Positions 1 through 9,493 of a DNA stretch of 64,000 bases are shown here, one piece after another. The DNA comes from Aequorivita antarctica (GTDB taxonomy: Bacteria > Bacteroidota > Bacteroidia > Flavobacteriales > Flavobacteriaceae), in NCBI RefSeq assembly GCF_007997155.1, contig NZ_VORT01000002.1:359566-423565 (forward strand). Direction: 5' to 3'. The notes beneath the pieces are model-generated. The model saw only the letters and a list, made by a program, of their open reading frames with translations. It did not search any database and had not been told where the DNA came from. A program made the position numbers and the translations under genes. Each line of letters begins with the position of its first letter. Positions within the stretch are counted from its first letter, which is position 1.

Positions 1-247
1 TAATGGCGTCTGCAGCAAATGCTGGCGGAACGAAAATAATAGTGGTATCAGCACCTGTTTTTTCAACTGCTTCTGATACTGTATTGAAAACAGGCCTGTC
101 AAGATGTTTTTGACCACCTTTTCCTGGAGTAACGCCACCCACAACATTGGTTCCGTACTCAATCATTTGTTCAGCGTGAAAAGTACCTTCACTTCCTGTG
201 AATCCTTGAACTATTATTTTTGAATTTTTATTTACTAAAACGCTCAT
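1..247 (-). CDS. sucD: Succinyl-CoA ligase alpha subunit, N-terminal part
   Basis: This is the first 82 codons of the alpha subunit of succinyl-CoA synthetase, the TCA-cycle enzyme that interconverts succinyl-CoA and succinate with formation of ATP or GTP. The start ([20 protein letters not shown]) and the CoA-binding Rossmann motifs [10 protein letters not shown] and GGVTPGKGG are plain. The rest, including the phosphohistidine, lies left of the window. It is the last gene seen in the minus-strand lipid A block, separated by about 110 nt from the SnoaL-like gene, so it may have its own promoter. Identification is secure. Confidence 0.95.
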   Translation of the reverse strand, partial: MSVLVNKNSKIIVQGFTGSEGTFHAEQMIEYGTNVVGGVTPGKGGQKHLDRPVFNTVSEAVEKTGADTTIIFVPPAFAADAI

Positions 248-357
248 TTTTAAGTATTTTCTATTGATTGTTTATACTGATTGTTCAAAAGAAATGTTTC
301 TTTTTTTCTTTAGAATTGCCGCAAAGATACAGCTTTTGACAAGGGTATTAAAAGATA

Positions 358-771
358 TTACACCTTAACTCTATGATAGCTTTCGTTAGTATCATCTTTA
401 TCCGTAACAGGCTGGCTCACTTGGTAGCCACGATATAGCTTGTCGTCTTTCACCTCCCATATTGCGATAAAATGGGCAATCCCCAGCTCCTCGTCAGGAT
501 TTTCCATAGTTCGAATATAATATTTATAGCGGATGGTTACGTGTGGGCCGTCAGCCAATAAATGACTCACTTCTAATCGAAGATCGTTATAAGACCTTCT
601 CACTTCGCTAAAAAACTTTATAATATCATCATAATGCATAATGGTAAGACCATTGGCACTGTTCCAAATAAGGACCAATTCAGGATGAAAAAAACGCTTC
701 ATTACAGTTTCATCCCTTAAAATATCTGATCTATAAAAATCTCTTACAATCTCTTTTGCTTTGTTATTCAT
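358..771 (-). CDS. SnoaL/NTF2-like fold protein
   Basis: A 137-residue protein with the length and pattern of the SnoaL/NTF2-like cone fold: an N-terminal helix (AKEIVRDFYRSDILRD), a conserved FFHPELVLIWN stretch, then beta strands ending in YRGYQVSQP. There is no signal peptide. These folds serve as small-molecule enzymes or binding domains, so no reaction can be assigned. Its ATG overlaps the stop of the lpxD-like gene by 4 nt (ATGA), which implies translational coupling within the lipid A operon. Confidence 0.75.
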   Translation of the reverse strand: MNNKAKEIVRDFYRSDILRDETVMKRFFHPELVLIWNSANGLTIMHYDDIIKFFSEVRRSYNDLRLEVSHLLADGPHVTIRYKYYIRTMENPDEELGIAHFIAIWEVKDDKLYRGYQVSQPVTDKDDTNESYHRVKV

Positions 772-1706
772 GTTAATTTATCCAATTTTTCAATAATGTC
801 TGGAATAAGTCTAATGGAGGCCAATTCCTTGTATTTTTTTCTGAATTCGTCTGCGGGTGAACCAAAATATGATTTATGACCGAGTAACGATTTACTTACA
901 CCGCTTTGTGCCGAAATCACCGCTTTTTCACCAATAGTGATACCACTGGTTATTCCAACCTGTCCCCAAATGGTTACAAAATCCTCAATCAAAACACAAC
1001 CTGCAATACCTACTTGCGAGGCAATCAAACAACGTTTGCCAATCACTGTATCATGGCCCACTTGGACTTGGTTATCCAATTTGGAACCTTCGCCAATTGT
1101 TGTTGACGCAGTTACACCCTTGTCAATCGTGCACAATGCACCCAGATCAACATTGTCTTCAATCACCACATTGCCGCCGCTTAAAAGCTTGTCAAATTTT
1201 TCTGGCCGATTTTTGTAATAAAAAGCATCGCTGCCCAAAACGGTTCCGGCATGTATTGTTACGTTGTTGCCAATAACTGTATTGTCATAAATACAAACAT
1301 TTGAATGTATTAAACAATTACTGCCTATTTTCACATTGTTGCCAATAAAAACATTGGGTTGAATAATAGTCCCCTCTCCTATTTCTGCAGATTCTGAAAT
1401 TGCAGTATTGGCGCTTTGGAAAGGTTTAAAATGATAGGTAAGCTTATTAAAATCACGAAAAGGGTCTTCGGAAATCAACAAAGCTTTCCCAATGGGGCAA
1501 TCTACTTTTTTATTGATAAGAATTACCGTCGCTTGTGATTGCAACGCTTTATCGTAATACTTTGGATGGTCAACAAAAACAATATCTCCCGGCTGCACCA
1601 CGTGAATCTCATTCATACCAAAAACTGGAAAACTAGCTTCACCTACATAATCTGAACCGATAATGACTGCTATATTTTCAAGGGTTTGGGGAGTTGGAAA
1701 TTTCAC
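768..1706 (-). CDS. LpxD-like hexapeptide acyltransferase (second copy)
   Basis: A 312-residue paralogue of LpxD. The N-terminal part (about 1-95) resembles the LpxD uridine-binding domain, followed by a left-handed beta-helix of hexapeptide repeats (about 100-280; for example GEGTIIQPNVFIGNNVKIG, and VQVGHDTVIGKRCLIASQVG with the expected catalytic-type histidine). The canonical LpxD of 341 residues lies upstream in the same operon, so this copy may acylate another nucleotide sugar or be a divergent LpxD. It sits between efp and the SnoaL-like gene, about 46 nt from efp. The family is clear; the substrate is unknown. Confidence 0.8.
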   Translation of the reverse strand: MKFPTPQTLENIAVIIGSDYVGEASFPVFGMNEIHVVQPGDIVFVDHPKYYDKALQSQATVILINKKVDCPIGKALLISEDPFRDFNKLTYHFKPFQSANTAISESAEIGEGTIIQPNVFIGNNVKIGSNCLIHSNVCIYDNTVIGNNVTIHAGTVLGSDAFYYKNRPEKFDKLLSGGNVVIEDNVDLGALCTIDKGVTASTTIGEGSKLDNQVQVGHDTVIGKRCLIASQVGIAGCVLIEDFVTIWGQVGITSGITIGEKAVISAQSGVSKSLLGHKSYFGSPADEFRKKYKELASIRLIPDIIEKLDKLT

Positions 1707-1752
1707 GTGTTGTGTTTGTTATTTGAGGTTTATTGTTTTGTGTTTTTGGAAT

Positions 1753-2319
1753 TTATTCCTTCATTCTTTCCTGATACTGACCTTTTTCAGTGTCAATCCT
1801 TATTTTATCACCTTCGTTTATGAAAAGTGGAACGTTTATTTCTGCTCCTGTTTCAACAATTGCGGGTTTTGTAGCGTTTGTAGCTGTGTTTCCTTTCACG
1901 CCTGGTTCGGTTGAAGTCACTTCCAAAACTACGTGGGCTGGCATTTCAACAGAAAGCGGTGAGCTATCTTCAGTATTGATAAGTACGGTAACTATTTCGC
2001 CTTCTTTCATTAATTCTGGGGTGTCCAATATATCTTTCATTAAGCGAATCTGGGAATAATCCTCTGTATTCATAAAATGATACATATCTCCCTCGTTGTA
2101 TAAATATTGGAATTTATGGGTTTCAACACGAACGTCATCTATTTTATGGCCTGCGGAAAAGGTGTTATCAATTACTTTTCCAGTGGTAACGCTTCTCAAC
2201 TTAGTACGCACAAACGCTGGACCTTTACCGGGTTTTACGTGAAGAAATTCAATAATTTTAAATATGTCATTATTATAGCGTATGCAAAGTCCTTTTCTAA
2301 TATCTGATGATGTTGCCAT
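1753..2319 (-). CDS. efp: Elongation factor P
   Basis: Elongation factor P relieves ribosome stalling at polyproline stretches. The 188-residue length and three OB-like domains fit the family. The domain I loop has the motif KPGKGPAF with Lys32 at the usual modification position, and the C-terminus has the expected ENVPLF-like segment (NVPLFINEGDKIRID). It lies between lpxA and the lpxD-like gene in the lipid A operon, a conserved Bacteroidota order. The modifying enzyme is not in this window. Confidence 0.96.
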   Translation of the reverse strand: MATSSDIRKGLCIRYNNDIFKIIEFLHVKPGKGPAFVRTKLRSVTTGKVIDNTFSAGHKIDDVRVETHKFQYLYNEGDMYHFMNTEDYSQIRLMKDILDTPELMKEGEIVTVLINTEDSSPLSVEMPAHVVLEVTSTEPGVKGNTATNATKPAIVETGAEINVPLFINEGDKIRIDTEKGQYQERMKE

Positions 2320-2348
2320 TATGTGGGTTTATTTTTTGTTATTTATTT

Positions 2349-3134
2349 TTAATTTGAATTGAAATAGCCTTTCATTATTCCTCTTTTGGAATTCTTAATG
2401 AATTGAAGGATTTCATCCCGTTCTGGGGTAGCTTCCATTTCAGCTTCAATGATTTCGGTAGCTTGGGTGGTGTTGTAATTTTTTTGGTATAGAAGTCTGT
2501 AAATATTCTGAATTTCAGTGATTTTTTGTGGGGAGAAACCTCTTCTTCTCAAACCAATAGAATTAATTCCCACATAACTAAGTGGTTCGCGAGCAGCCTT
2601 TACGAATGGTGGAACGTCCTTGCGAACTAATGATCCTCCAGTTACAAAGGCGTGGTTACCAATCATACAAAACTGGTGTACAGCGGTCATCCCTGCCAAA
2701 ACTACGTGATCACCTACGGTTACGTGCCCTGCTAATGTACTGTTATTTGAAAAAATGCAGTTATCACCAACAATACAATCATGTGCAATATGGCAATAGG
2801 CCATTATCCAACAGTTCTTGCCAACTACAGTTTTTCCACGGTCAATGGTTCCTCGATTGATAGTTACATATTCACGAATTGTTGTACCGTCTCCAATTTC
2901 AACAGTGGTGTCTTCATCTTTAAATTTAAGATCCTGTGGAATTCCCGAAATTACGGCTCCTGGAAAAATATTGCAATTTTTTCCAATGCGCGCACCTTCC
3001 ATAATGGTTACGTTGCTCCCAATCCAGGTTCCTTCGCCAATTACGACGTTGTTGTGAATGGTCGTAAAGGGTTCAATTACTACGTTTTTGGCTATTTTTG
3101 CGCCCGGATGGACGTATGCAAGTGGTTGGTTCAT
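2349..3134 (-). CDS. lpxA: UDP-N-acetylglucosamine O-acyltransferase LpxA
   Basis: LpxA transfers a 3-hydroxyacyl chain from acyl carrier protein to the 3-OH of UDP-GlcNAc, the first step of lipid A synthesis. The 261-residue protein has a hexapeptide beta-helix (about 1-185), the catalytic-region motif HIAHDCIVGDNCIFSNN, the family signature AGHVTVGDHVVLAGMTAVHQF, shortened here to its core, and a helical C-terminal domain from about 190 (GLRRRGFSPQKI). It follows lpxC-fabZ by 89 nt and precedes efp by 29 nt on the same strand. Confidence 0.96.
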   Translation of the reverse strand: MNQPLAYVHPGAKIAKNVVIEPFTTIHNNVVIGEGTWIGSNVTIMEGARIGKNCNIFPGAVISGIPQDLKFKDEDTTVEIGDGTTIREYVTINRGTIDRGKTVVGKNCWIMAYCHIAHDCIVGDNCIFSNNSTLAGHVTVGDHVVLAGMTAVHQFCMIGNHAFVTGGSLVRKDVPPFVKAAREPLSYVGINSIGLRRRGFSPQKITEIQNIYRLLYQKNYNTTQATEIIEAEMEATPERDEILQFIKNSKRGIMKGYFNSN

Positions 3135-3223
3135 TTCTCTTGTTTATTGTTCTTAATGGGTGAAATGTATTCGCGATATAAAACTATTCTTTTTAATCAG
3201 CTTCATACACGCGCTAGGTTCAT

Positions 3224-4630
3224 TTATAAATTTTTTGTTTTTACCATTTGTGCCATTAGTTCTGCTTCTGTTACTAATTTGCCATTGGCGTAAGCGTTTC
3301 CTTGCATATGAACAATCCCACGGCGAATGGGAGATATTAGTTCTAATTTAAAAATAAGGGTATCTCCAGGATTTACTTGTTGCTTGAACTTTACATTGTT
3401 TATTTTCATAAAAAAAGTAAGATAGTTCTCAGGATCCGGAACCGTGCTCAATGCCAGTATTCCTCCCGTTTGTGCCATTGCTTCAACTATTAAAACTCCA
3501 GGCATTACAGGTGTTCCCGGAAAGTGACCAACAAAGAATGGCTCATTCATTGTCACGTTTTTAAGGCCTACCACACTGGTGTCTGTCATTTCCATAATTT
3601 TATCTACCAACAAAAACGGCGGCCTGTGTGGAAGCATTGCCATTATTTGGTTCACATCTTTTACAGGTGGTTGGTTAATATCAAATTTTGGAATGTTATT
3701 TCGAGCTTCCAGTTTTATAATTTTCGAAAGTTTTTTTGCAAACTGGGTGTTTACATGATGGCCTGGCTTGTTGGCGATCACTTTTCCCCGAATGCGAGTA
3801 CCCACCAAGGCCAAATCGCCAATCACATCTAAGAGTTTGTGTCTGGCGGCTTCATTGGGATAATGCAAGGTAAGGTTGTCTAAAATTCCGTTTGGTTTTA
3901 CCGAAATTGAATCTTTGCCGAAAGCGGTGCGAAGCTTGTCCATTGTGCTTGGAGAGAGTTCTTTGTCCACATAAACTATTGCATTGTTTAAATCGCCACC
4001 TTTAATAAGGCCGTTTTCAAGCAACATTTCTATTTCGTGAAGAAAGCTGAAAGTTCTTGCATTCGCAATTTCATTTTTAAACTCCGAAATGTGTTTAAGG
4101 GAAGCATTCTGGGTACCCAAAACTTTAGTGCCAAAGTCAACCATTGTGGTTACCTGGTACTCGTCAGCGGGCATTACTATTATCTCGCTTCCCGTTTCTT
4201 CGTCTAAATAGGAAATTACCTCCTTCACCACATATTCCTCTCTAGGAGCATCTTGCTCCACTACCCCAGCCTTTTCAACTGCTTCCACAAAAAACTTTGA
4301 GGAACCGTCCATAATTGGTGGTTCGGAAGCGTTGAGTTCCATAATGCAGTTATCTACTTCAAGACCTACCAAAGCAGCAAGAACGTGTTCCGAAGTTTGA
4401 ATTTTAACACCGCGCTTTTCAAGGTTTGTACCGCGTTGGGTGTTCACTACATAGTTGGCATCTGCCTCAATTACGGGATGTCCCTCCAAATCGATTCTCA
4501 CGAATGTATATCCGTGATTTTCAGGTGCTGGTTTAAACGTTATCGTAACTTCTTTGCCAGTATGCAATCCCACTCCCGTAAGGGAAATTTCCTTACCAAT
4601 GGTGCGCTGTTTTACAACACTTTCATTCAT
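3224..4630 (-). CDS. lpxC-fabZ: Bifunctional LpxC deacetylase / FabZ dehydratase
   Basis: One protein of 468 residues joins two enzymes. Residues about 1-305 are LpxC, the zinc deacetylase of the committed lipid A step ([13 protein letters not shown] near residue 82, DLALVG near 272). Residues about 320-468 are FabZ, the 3-hydroxyacyl-ACP dehydratase of fatty-acid elongation ([12 protein letters not shown] with His near 369). LpxC and FabZ compete for the 3-hydroxyacyl-ACP pool, so the fusion ties lipid A and phospholipid supply in one molecule. It is typical of Bacteroidota. I chose ATG at 4630, which overlaps the lpxD stop by 8 nt; an in-frame ATG at 4648 would add six residues. Confidence 0.95.
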   Translation of the reverse strand: MNESVVKQRTIGKEISLTGVGLHTGKEVTITFKPAPENHGYTFVRIDLEGHPVIEADANYVVNTQRGTNLEKRGVKIQTSEHVLAALVGLEVDNCIMELNASEPPIMDGSSKFFVEAVEKAGVVEQDAPREEYVVKEVISYLDEETGSEIIVMPADEYQVTTMVDFGTKVLGTQNASLKHISEFKNEIANARTFSFLHEIEMLLENGLIKGGDLNNAIVYVDKELSPSTMDKLRTAFGKDSISVKPNGILDNLTLHYPNEAARHKLLDVIGDLALVGTRIRGKVIANKPGHHVNTQFAKKLSKIIKLEARNNIPKFDINQPPVKDVNQIMAMLPHRPPFLLVDKIMEMTDTSVVGLKNVTMNEPFFVGHFPGTPVMPGVLIVEAMAQTGGILALSTVPDPENYLTFFMKINNVKFKQQVNPGDTLIFKLELISPIRRGIVHMQGNAYANGKLVTEAELMAQMVKTKNL

Positions 4631-5648
4631 TATCAAGTTTTTTTTCAACTGTATTAAACCTTTCCATTATTTTAGGAAGGTTTTTAAAATAAACATAACT
4701 TTTATTAAAATCACCATAACCAAATGCGGGAGAGCCCTGCAAGGTTTCGTTGTCTTTTACATTTCTTCCAATTCCGCTTTGGGCTTGTATTTTTACGTTA
4801 TCGCCAATAACAATATGCCCAGCGATACCTACTTGGCCGCCAATGATACAATTCTTTCCTATTTTGGTAGAACCAGCCACCCCCGTTTGTGCTGCAATTA
4901 CGGTGTTTTCACCGATAGTAACATTGTGTGCTATCTGAATTTGATTGTCGAGTTTTACCCCTTTCTTAATAAGAGTAGAGCCTAAAGTTGCTCGATCTAT
5001 GGTTGTTCCGGGGCCAACATCTACATTGTCCTCCAGGATTACATTGCCCGTTTGTGGTACTTTGTGGTATTCGCCTTTTTCATTTGGTGTAAACCCAAAA
5101 CCATCCGCTCCAATAACAACACCGCTGTTTATTACACAAGATTCGCCTATTACAGTCTCAGAATAAATTTTGGCACCCGTGAACAAGGTGGTATTATTAC
5201 CAACTGTTACGTTATCGCCGATATATACATTGGGATAAATTTTAACGTTATCACCAATTTTTACATTTTCACCTATATAAGAAAAGGCGCCTAAATATAA
5301 ATTTTCACCGTATTTGGCGCTTTCAGAAACAAAAACAGGTTTTTCAATTCCAGTCTTGTTCATCTTCACTTGGTTGTAATATTCCAACAACTGTGAAAAG
5401 GCTTTGTAAGCATTTTCTACGCGTATTAGCGTAGTCGATAATTCACTAGATGCTACAAAATCATTGTTAACAATAGTAATTGAAGCTTGGGTTGAATAAA
5501 TGTAGTGAGTGTATTTGGGGTTGGCCAAAAAAGTCAGGCTGCCTTTGCGTCCTTCTTCAATTTTTGCGAGTTTTGAAACCGCTACGCTTTCATCACCATC
5601 TACGGTACCGTTCAGAATTCCTGCTATTTGGGCTGCTGTAAATTTCAT
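4623..5648 (-). CDS. lpxD: UDP-3-O-acylglucosamine N-acyltransferase LpxD
   Basis: LpxD adds the second 3-hydroxyacyl chain, to the 2-amino group of UDP-glucosamine, the third lipid A step. The 341 residues hold an N-terminal uridine-binding domain (about 1-100), hexapeptide repeats (about 105-300) with the catalytic-type motif [17 protein letters not shown], and a C-terminal helix ([11 protein letters not shown]). This is the canonical copy and first gene of the lpxD/lpxC-fabZ/lpxA/efp run. A 9-bp hairpin in its leader includes the start codon (see 5646-5683). Confidence 0.95.
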   Translation of the reverse strand: MKFTAAQIAGILNGTVDGDESVAVSKLAKIEEGRKGSLTFLANPKYTHYIYSTQASITIVNNDFVASSELSTTLIRVENAYKAFSQLLEYYNQVKMNKTGIEKPVFVSESAKYGENLYLGAFSYIGENVKIGDNVKIYPNVYIGDNVTVGNNTTLFTGAKIYSETVIGESCVINSGVVIGADGFGFTPNEKGEYHKVPQTGNVILEDNVDVGPGTTIDRATLGSTLIKKGVKLDNQIQIAHNVTIGENTVIAAQTGVAGSTKIGKNCIIGGQVGIAGHIVIGDNVKIQAQSGIGRNVKDNETLQGSPAFGYGDFNKSYVYFKNLPKIMERFNTVEKKLDNE

Positions 5649-5683
5649 CTGTCTATCCTATTTTGTTTTTTTAAAGACAGATG
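5646..5683 (-). promoter_or_regulatory. Hairpin enclosing the lpxD start codon
   Basis: In the minus-strand transcript CATCTGTCT is followed after 20 nt by AGACAGATG, a perfect 9-bp inverted repeat. The second arm ends in the ATG of lpxD, so the start codon would be base-paired when the hairpin forms. The loop is A-rich and unpaired. This arrangement can lower or gate translation initiation. The pairing is read directly from the sequence; the regulatory role is inference. Confidence 0.5.
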
Positions 5684-5860
5684 GAACAACCTTAATAAAG
5701 GGTTCACTGTATGTTTAAAAATTAAGCATGGATGTTTCATTGGGCGTGTTGGTTATCTTTGACCAAATTGCATAAAAAGCGCAACCGCAAATTAGTGTTT
5801 TTTATATGAATTGAACATTGGTCGTTAGTTTTCATTGTTGCAAAAATAGAAAAAAAGGAC

Positions 5861-7105
5861 TTAGCCTCGATAGCTGTGGGTATTGTTTTTTGGATAGCAC
5901 ATATAGTATTTCACTACAGACTTTGAAAGTGCTTCCAAATTGAGCTGGTCGCTAGCTTTTGCCACATCTATAATTTTCCCGTTTTGCTTCAGTAAATTTA
6001 TGGTATCTTTTTCCATGCTGTAGGCTTGGTTTTCAAGCTTTCCGGCAAAAACAAAAAAGGAAGCTTCTTCTTCTGAAATATTAAATGTTTCAATAAGATA
6101 TTTTCGTTTTTCCTTTATTTTTTGAATTGGAAAAGGCTGTGATTTCACTTTTACTTTTAATAAATCTCTATTCAGAAGCATTTTGGAAAGATTATTTAAA
6201 ACAAAATCATCGCTTCCTACCCACATCTTCATTGCTGAAATAATATCATAATCGTCCAGTTTTGAAAAAGTATTGAGCACTTCTTCTGAAAAATCATCCA
6301 AGCTTATATTATTATTTAGAAAAAATTTTAAAGCTTTGCTTGCAGGAAGATCAACCCCTTGTGCTGAAAGTTGCTTGGCACGTTTCAAAACTCGAACCAA
6401 TAACTGTTCGGCTACAATTCCAGTTTTGTGAAGATAGACTTGCCAATACATTAAGCGACGGGCAACGAGAAAATTCTCAACCGAATATATTCCCTTCTCC
6501 TCTACCACCAATTCATCATTTTTCACATTCAGCATTGCTATTAGGCGCTGCGCGTTTACGGTACCTTCTGGCACACCAGTGTAAAAACTATCTCGTTTTA
6601 AATAATCTAAACGATCCATGTCCAACTGACCAGAAACCAATTGATGAAAAAATTTCCGAGGATGAGCATCCTTGAATATCTGTATAGCAAGCGTTAATTG
6701 CTTGTTAAACTTCTCGTTCAACGCTTCCATAAAAAGAAGAGAAATATGCTCGTGGCTAATGTTTTCAACGATGCTATTCTCCATAGCATGTGAAAAAGGG
6801 CCATGACCAATATCGTGCAAAAGGATGGCAATATAAAGTGCTTCTTCTTCCTCTTCTGAAATCTCAATTCCTTTTGATTGAAGCACTTGCACTGCTTTTT
6901 GCATTAAAAACATAGCGCCCAGCGCATGATGAAAACGGGTGTGATGCGCGCCCGGATAAACAATATATGAAAAGCCCATTTGCGAAATCCGACGAAGCCT
7001 TTGGAAGTATTTATGCTCCATCAAATCGAAAACCAGCTTGTTGGGTATGGTAATAAAACCATATATGGGATCGTTAATGATTTTAAGCTTTGGAAGTGTT
7101 TTCAA
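5861..7105 (-). CDS. HD-domain phosphohydrolase (dNTPase-like)
   Basis: A 414-residue cytoplasmic HD-superfamily hydrolase. The N-terminal region carries the metal-binding signature: the first histidine in TRFHHALGAMFL, then LHDIGHGPFSHAMEN with the HD pair, then the conserved QLDMDRLDYLKRDSFYTG segment. This pattern is shared with SamHD1- and dGTPase-like enzymes that remove triphosphate from dNTPs, but no allosteric site is recognisable and the true substrate is unknown. It is upstream of lpxD on the same strand with a 212-nt gap that holds a TAnnTTTG-like box at about 5841-5848, so lpxD may have its own promoter. Confidence 0.88.
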   Translation of the reverse strand: MKTLPKLKIINDPIYGFITIPNKLVFDLMEHKYFQRLRRISQMGFSYIVYPGAHHTRFHHALGAMFLMQKAVQVLQSKGIEISEEEEEALYIAILLHDIGHGPFSHAMENSIVENISHEHISLLFMEALNEKFNKQLTLAIQIFKDAHPRKFFHQLVSGQLDMDRLDYLKRDSFYTGVPEGTVNAQRLIAMLNVKNDELVVEEKGIYSVENFLVARRLMYWQVYLHKTGIVAEQLLVRVLKRAKQLSAQGVDLPASKALKFFLNNNISLDDFSEEVLNTFSKLDDYDIISAMKMWVGSDDFVLNNLSKMLLNRDLLKVKVKSQPFPIQKIKEKRKYLIETFNISEEEASFFVFAGKLENQAYSMEKDTINLLKQNGKIIDVAKASDQLNLEALSKSVVKYYMCYPKNNTHSYRG

Positions 7106-7259
7106 ACTTTAACTTTAAATTAATAGCTGCGGCGGTTTTTTGAACCAATTCAGGGCTATTTTTGAAGGGAATTCTTCAAAGCAACTAGAATTATTCACAA
7201 ATTGAATTTAATGATACTCCTACGCTAAAGTTTCGGAGTAATAAGACAAATATACATAT

Positions 7260-8810
7260 ATGAGCGACATAAAAGTACTATGGGTAGATGACGAGATAGA
7301 TTTGCTTAAACCACACATTCTTTTTCTTGAAAGCAGAAATTACAAAGTGACTACCGCACAGAGCGGTACCGATGCCTTGGAAGAAATAAAAAAGGAAACA
7401 TTCGATATTGTTTTTTTAGATGAAAACATGCCAGGACTCTCTGGACTTGAAACACTGGCGGAAATCAAGGAGCAACAAGCTTCCATTCCAGTGGTGATGA
7501 TCACGAAAAGCGAAGAAGAATATATCATGGAAGAAGCTATCGGTTCCAAAATAGCCGATTACTTAATAAAACCCGTGAACCCCCACCAAATCCTTCTGAG
7601 CTTAAAAAAGAATTTGGACCACAGCAGATTGGTTTCAGAAAAAACAACTTCAAACTATCAACAGGAATTCAGAAAAATAGCAATGGATCTTTCCATGGTG
7701 AACAGTTTTGAAGAATGGAAAGACCTTTATCAAAAATTAGTTTACTGGGAATTGGAACTTGAAAACATTGAGGATTCTGGAATGTTTGAAATTTTGGAAT
7801 CGCAAAAAACAGAGGCCAATAATCAGTTCTGTAAATTTATTGACAAAAATTACCCAAAATGGTTTGAAGATCCAAGCGAGGCTCCCACAATGTCTCATAC
7901 GTTATTCAAAGAAAAAATACAGCCACATTTACAGCAAGGAACACCTACTCTATTAGTGGTTGTGGACAATTTAAGATTTGATCAATGGAAAGCTTTTGAG
8001 CCAACGATTGCAAATATTTATAAAAAAACCAACGAAGATCTTTTCTGCAGTATTTTGCCCACAGCTACCCAATATGCTCGAAATGCTATTTTTTCTGGCC
8101 TTATGCCAAGTGATATGGAAAAATTACATCCCGACCTTTGGCTGAACGATACTGAGGAAGGCGGGAAAAACATGAAAGAAGAAGAGTTTTTGGCCGCCCA
8201 GCTAAAACGCCTCGGTTTATCATTAAATTGGAGTTATCATAAAATTTCAAGTTTAAAGCAAGGAAAAAAACTTGTAGAAAACTTCAAAAGCCATAAAGAC
8301 GAAGATTTAACTGTAGTGGTCTATAACTTTGTGGATATGCTGTCCCACTCAAAAACTGAAATGGAGGTTATTAAGGAATTGGCTTCCACAGATAAATCAT
8401 ACCGCTCCTTAACTCAAAGCTGGTTTAAAAACTCGCCACTGCTAGAGGTTATTCAACAAGCTGCACGATTGGGTTTCAAGCTTATAATCACTACAGATCA
8501 CGGAACCATTAATGTAAAAAACCCTTCAAAAGTAATCGGCGATAAAAACACCAGTCTTAATCTTCGTTACAAAACAGGGAAGAGTTTAACGTATGAAGAC
8601 AAAGAGGTTTTGGCGGCTAAAGACCCTAAGTCCATTTGTTTACCTACGATTAATATGAGTAGTTCATTTATATTTGCCAAGAGTGATTATTTCTTTGCAT
8701 ACCCAAACAACTATAATCATTATGTAAGTTATTACAGAAACACCTACCAGCACGGGGGAGTTTCTTTGGAAGAAATGATAATTCCTTTTGCAGTCTTAAC
8801 ACCAAGATAA
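7260..8810 (+). CDS. porX: PorX, response regulator with PglZ domain (T9SS regulator)
   Basis: PorX is the response regulator of the PorX/PorY two-component pair that controls type IX secretion genes. The 516 residues show a receiver domain (about 1-120: Asp10, Asp11, phosphoacceptor Asp54 in FLDENMPG, Lys104), a helical linker, and a PglZ domain of the alkaline-phosphatase superfamily (about 200-515: VVVDNLRFDQW, IITTDHGT, and YQHGGVSLEEMIIP). In characterised homologues the PglZ domain is a zinc phosphodiesterase. The sensor PorY was not seen here. It is divergent from the HD gene and 87 nt upstream of tsaE. Confidence 0.93.
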   Translation: MSDIKVLWVDDEIDLLKPHILFLESRNYKVTTAQSGTDALEEIKKETFDIVFLDENMPGLSGLETLAEIKEQQASIPVVMITKSEEEYIMEEAIGSKIADYLIKPVNPHQILLSLKKNLDHSRLVSEKTTSNYQQEFRKIAMDLSMVNSFEEWKDLYQKLVYWELELENIEDSGMFEILESQKTEANNQFCKFIDKNYPKWFEDPSEAPTMSHTLFKEKIQPHLQQGTPTLLVVVDNLRFDQWKAFEPTIANIYKKTNEDLFCSILPTATQYARNAIFSGLMPSDMEKLHPDLWLNDTEEGGKNMKEEEFLAAQLKRLGLSLNWSYHKISSLKQGKKLVENFKSHKDEDLTVVVYNFVDMLSHSKTEMEVIKELASTDKSYRSLTQSWFKNSPLLEVIQQAARLGFKLIITTDHGTINVKNPSKVIGDKNTSLNLRYKTGKSLTYEDKEVLAAKDPKSICLPTINMSSSFIFAKSDYFFAYPNNYNHYVSYYRNTYQHGGVSLEEMIIPFAVLTPR

Positions 8811-8897
8811 AACTTCATTTCGTTTTATTAATTTTGTCATTTGTTCAATAAATGCTGATTTTATTGATATATTTTTTATATTCGTTCCGTTTTTTAA

Positions 8898-9311
8898 ATG
8901 GAAATAACATACACCCAAAACGAAATTTCCGAAGTTGCTGAACAAATCCTGACAGCATCAGCATCAAATATATTCCTACTTTATGGAGAAATGGGGGTAG
9001 GCAAAACCACACTCATTAAGGAAATTGTAAGGCAACTTGGGGTTCTTGAATTATCTGGAAGCCCTTCCTTTTCAATTGTAAATGAATATGAGGCTAAAGA
9101 TGGTGTAGTGTACCACTTTGATTTTTATAGAATTACTAATATAGAGGAAGCTTATGATATTGGAGTGGAAGATTATTTTTACAGTGGAAATTTTATTTTT
9201 ATAGAATGGCCTGAGAAAATAATCGAATTGTTACCCGAAAGTGCAAATAGCATATATATTATAAAAAATAATAACGGAAGTAGAACCTTAAAATTAATGC
9301 CCGTGAAGTAA
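8898..9311 (+). CDS. tsaE: tRNA t6A ATPase TsaE
   Basis: TsaE is the small ATPase needed with TsaB and TsaD to make N6-threonylcarbamoyladenosine at position 37 of ANN-decoding tRNAs. The 137-residue length is right. It has a Walker A (GEMGVGKTTLIKEI, about residues 30-43), the family switch motif SPSFSIVNEYEA, and VYHFDFYRI and FIEWPEKI in the C-terminal half. It follows porX on the plus strand, and the ald region follows after two accessory cassettes. Confidence 0.93.
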   Translation: MEITYTQNEISEVAEQILTASASNIFLLYGEMGVGKTTLIKEIVRQLGVLELSGSPSFSIVNEYEAKDGVVYHFDFYRITNIEEAYDIGVEDYFYSGNFIFIEWPEKIIELLPESANSIYIIKNNNGSRTLKLMPVK

Positions 9312-9453
9312 AATTGCAGCGAGACATACCTGTTTATAAATTTATTCTTAATCGTTTGCCCCAAATCGCAATAATTATAGAGAAGGGACTTTATTACCAA
9401 AAAATTTATAAATATATAATAATAATAATTAATATACTTTTCAATTTTCGCAG

Positions 9454-9493
9454 TAGGTTTGGTGTAATATTAACCTCACAAAACTTATTTATT
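9454..9493 (+). promoter_or_regulatory. TAnnTTTG promoter box and conserved leader, cassette copy 1
   Basis: TAGGTTTG at 9454-9461 matches the Bacteroidota -7 consensus TAnnTTTG. It is followed by ATATTAACCTCACAAAAC and a short AT-rich run to the lipoprotein ATG at 9494. Copy 2 (10441-10479) has the same box and an almost identical leader, although the sequence further upstream is unrelated. A clear -33 TTTG could not be found. Conservation between copies is what supports the call. Confidence 0.6.
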
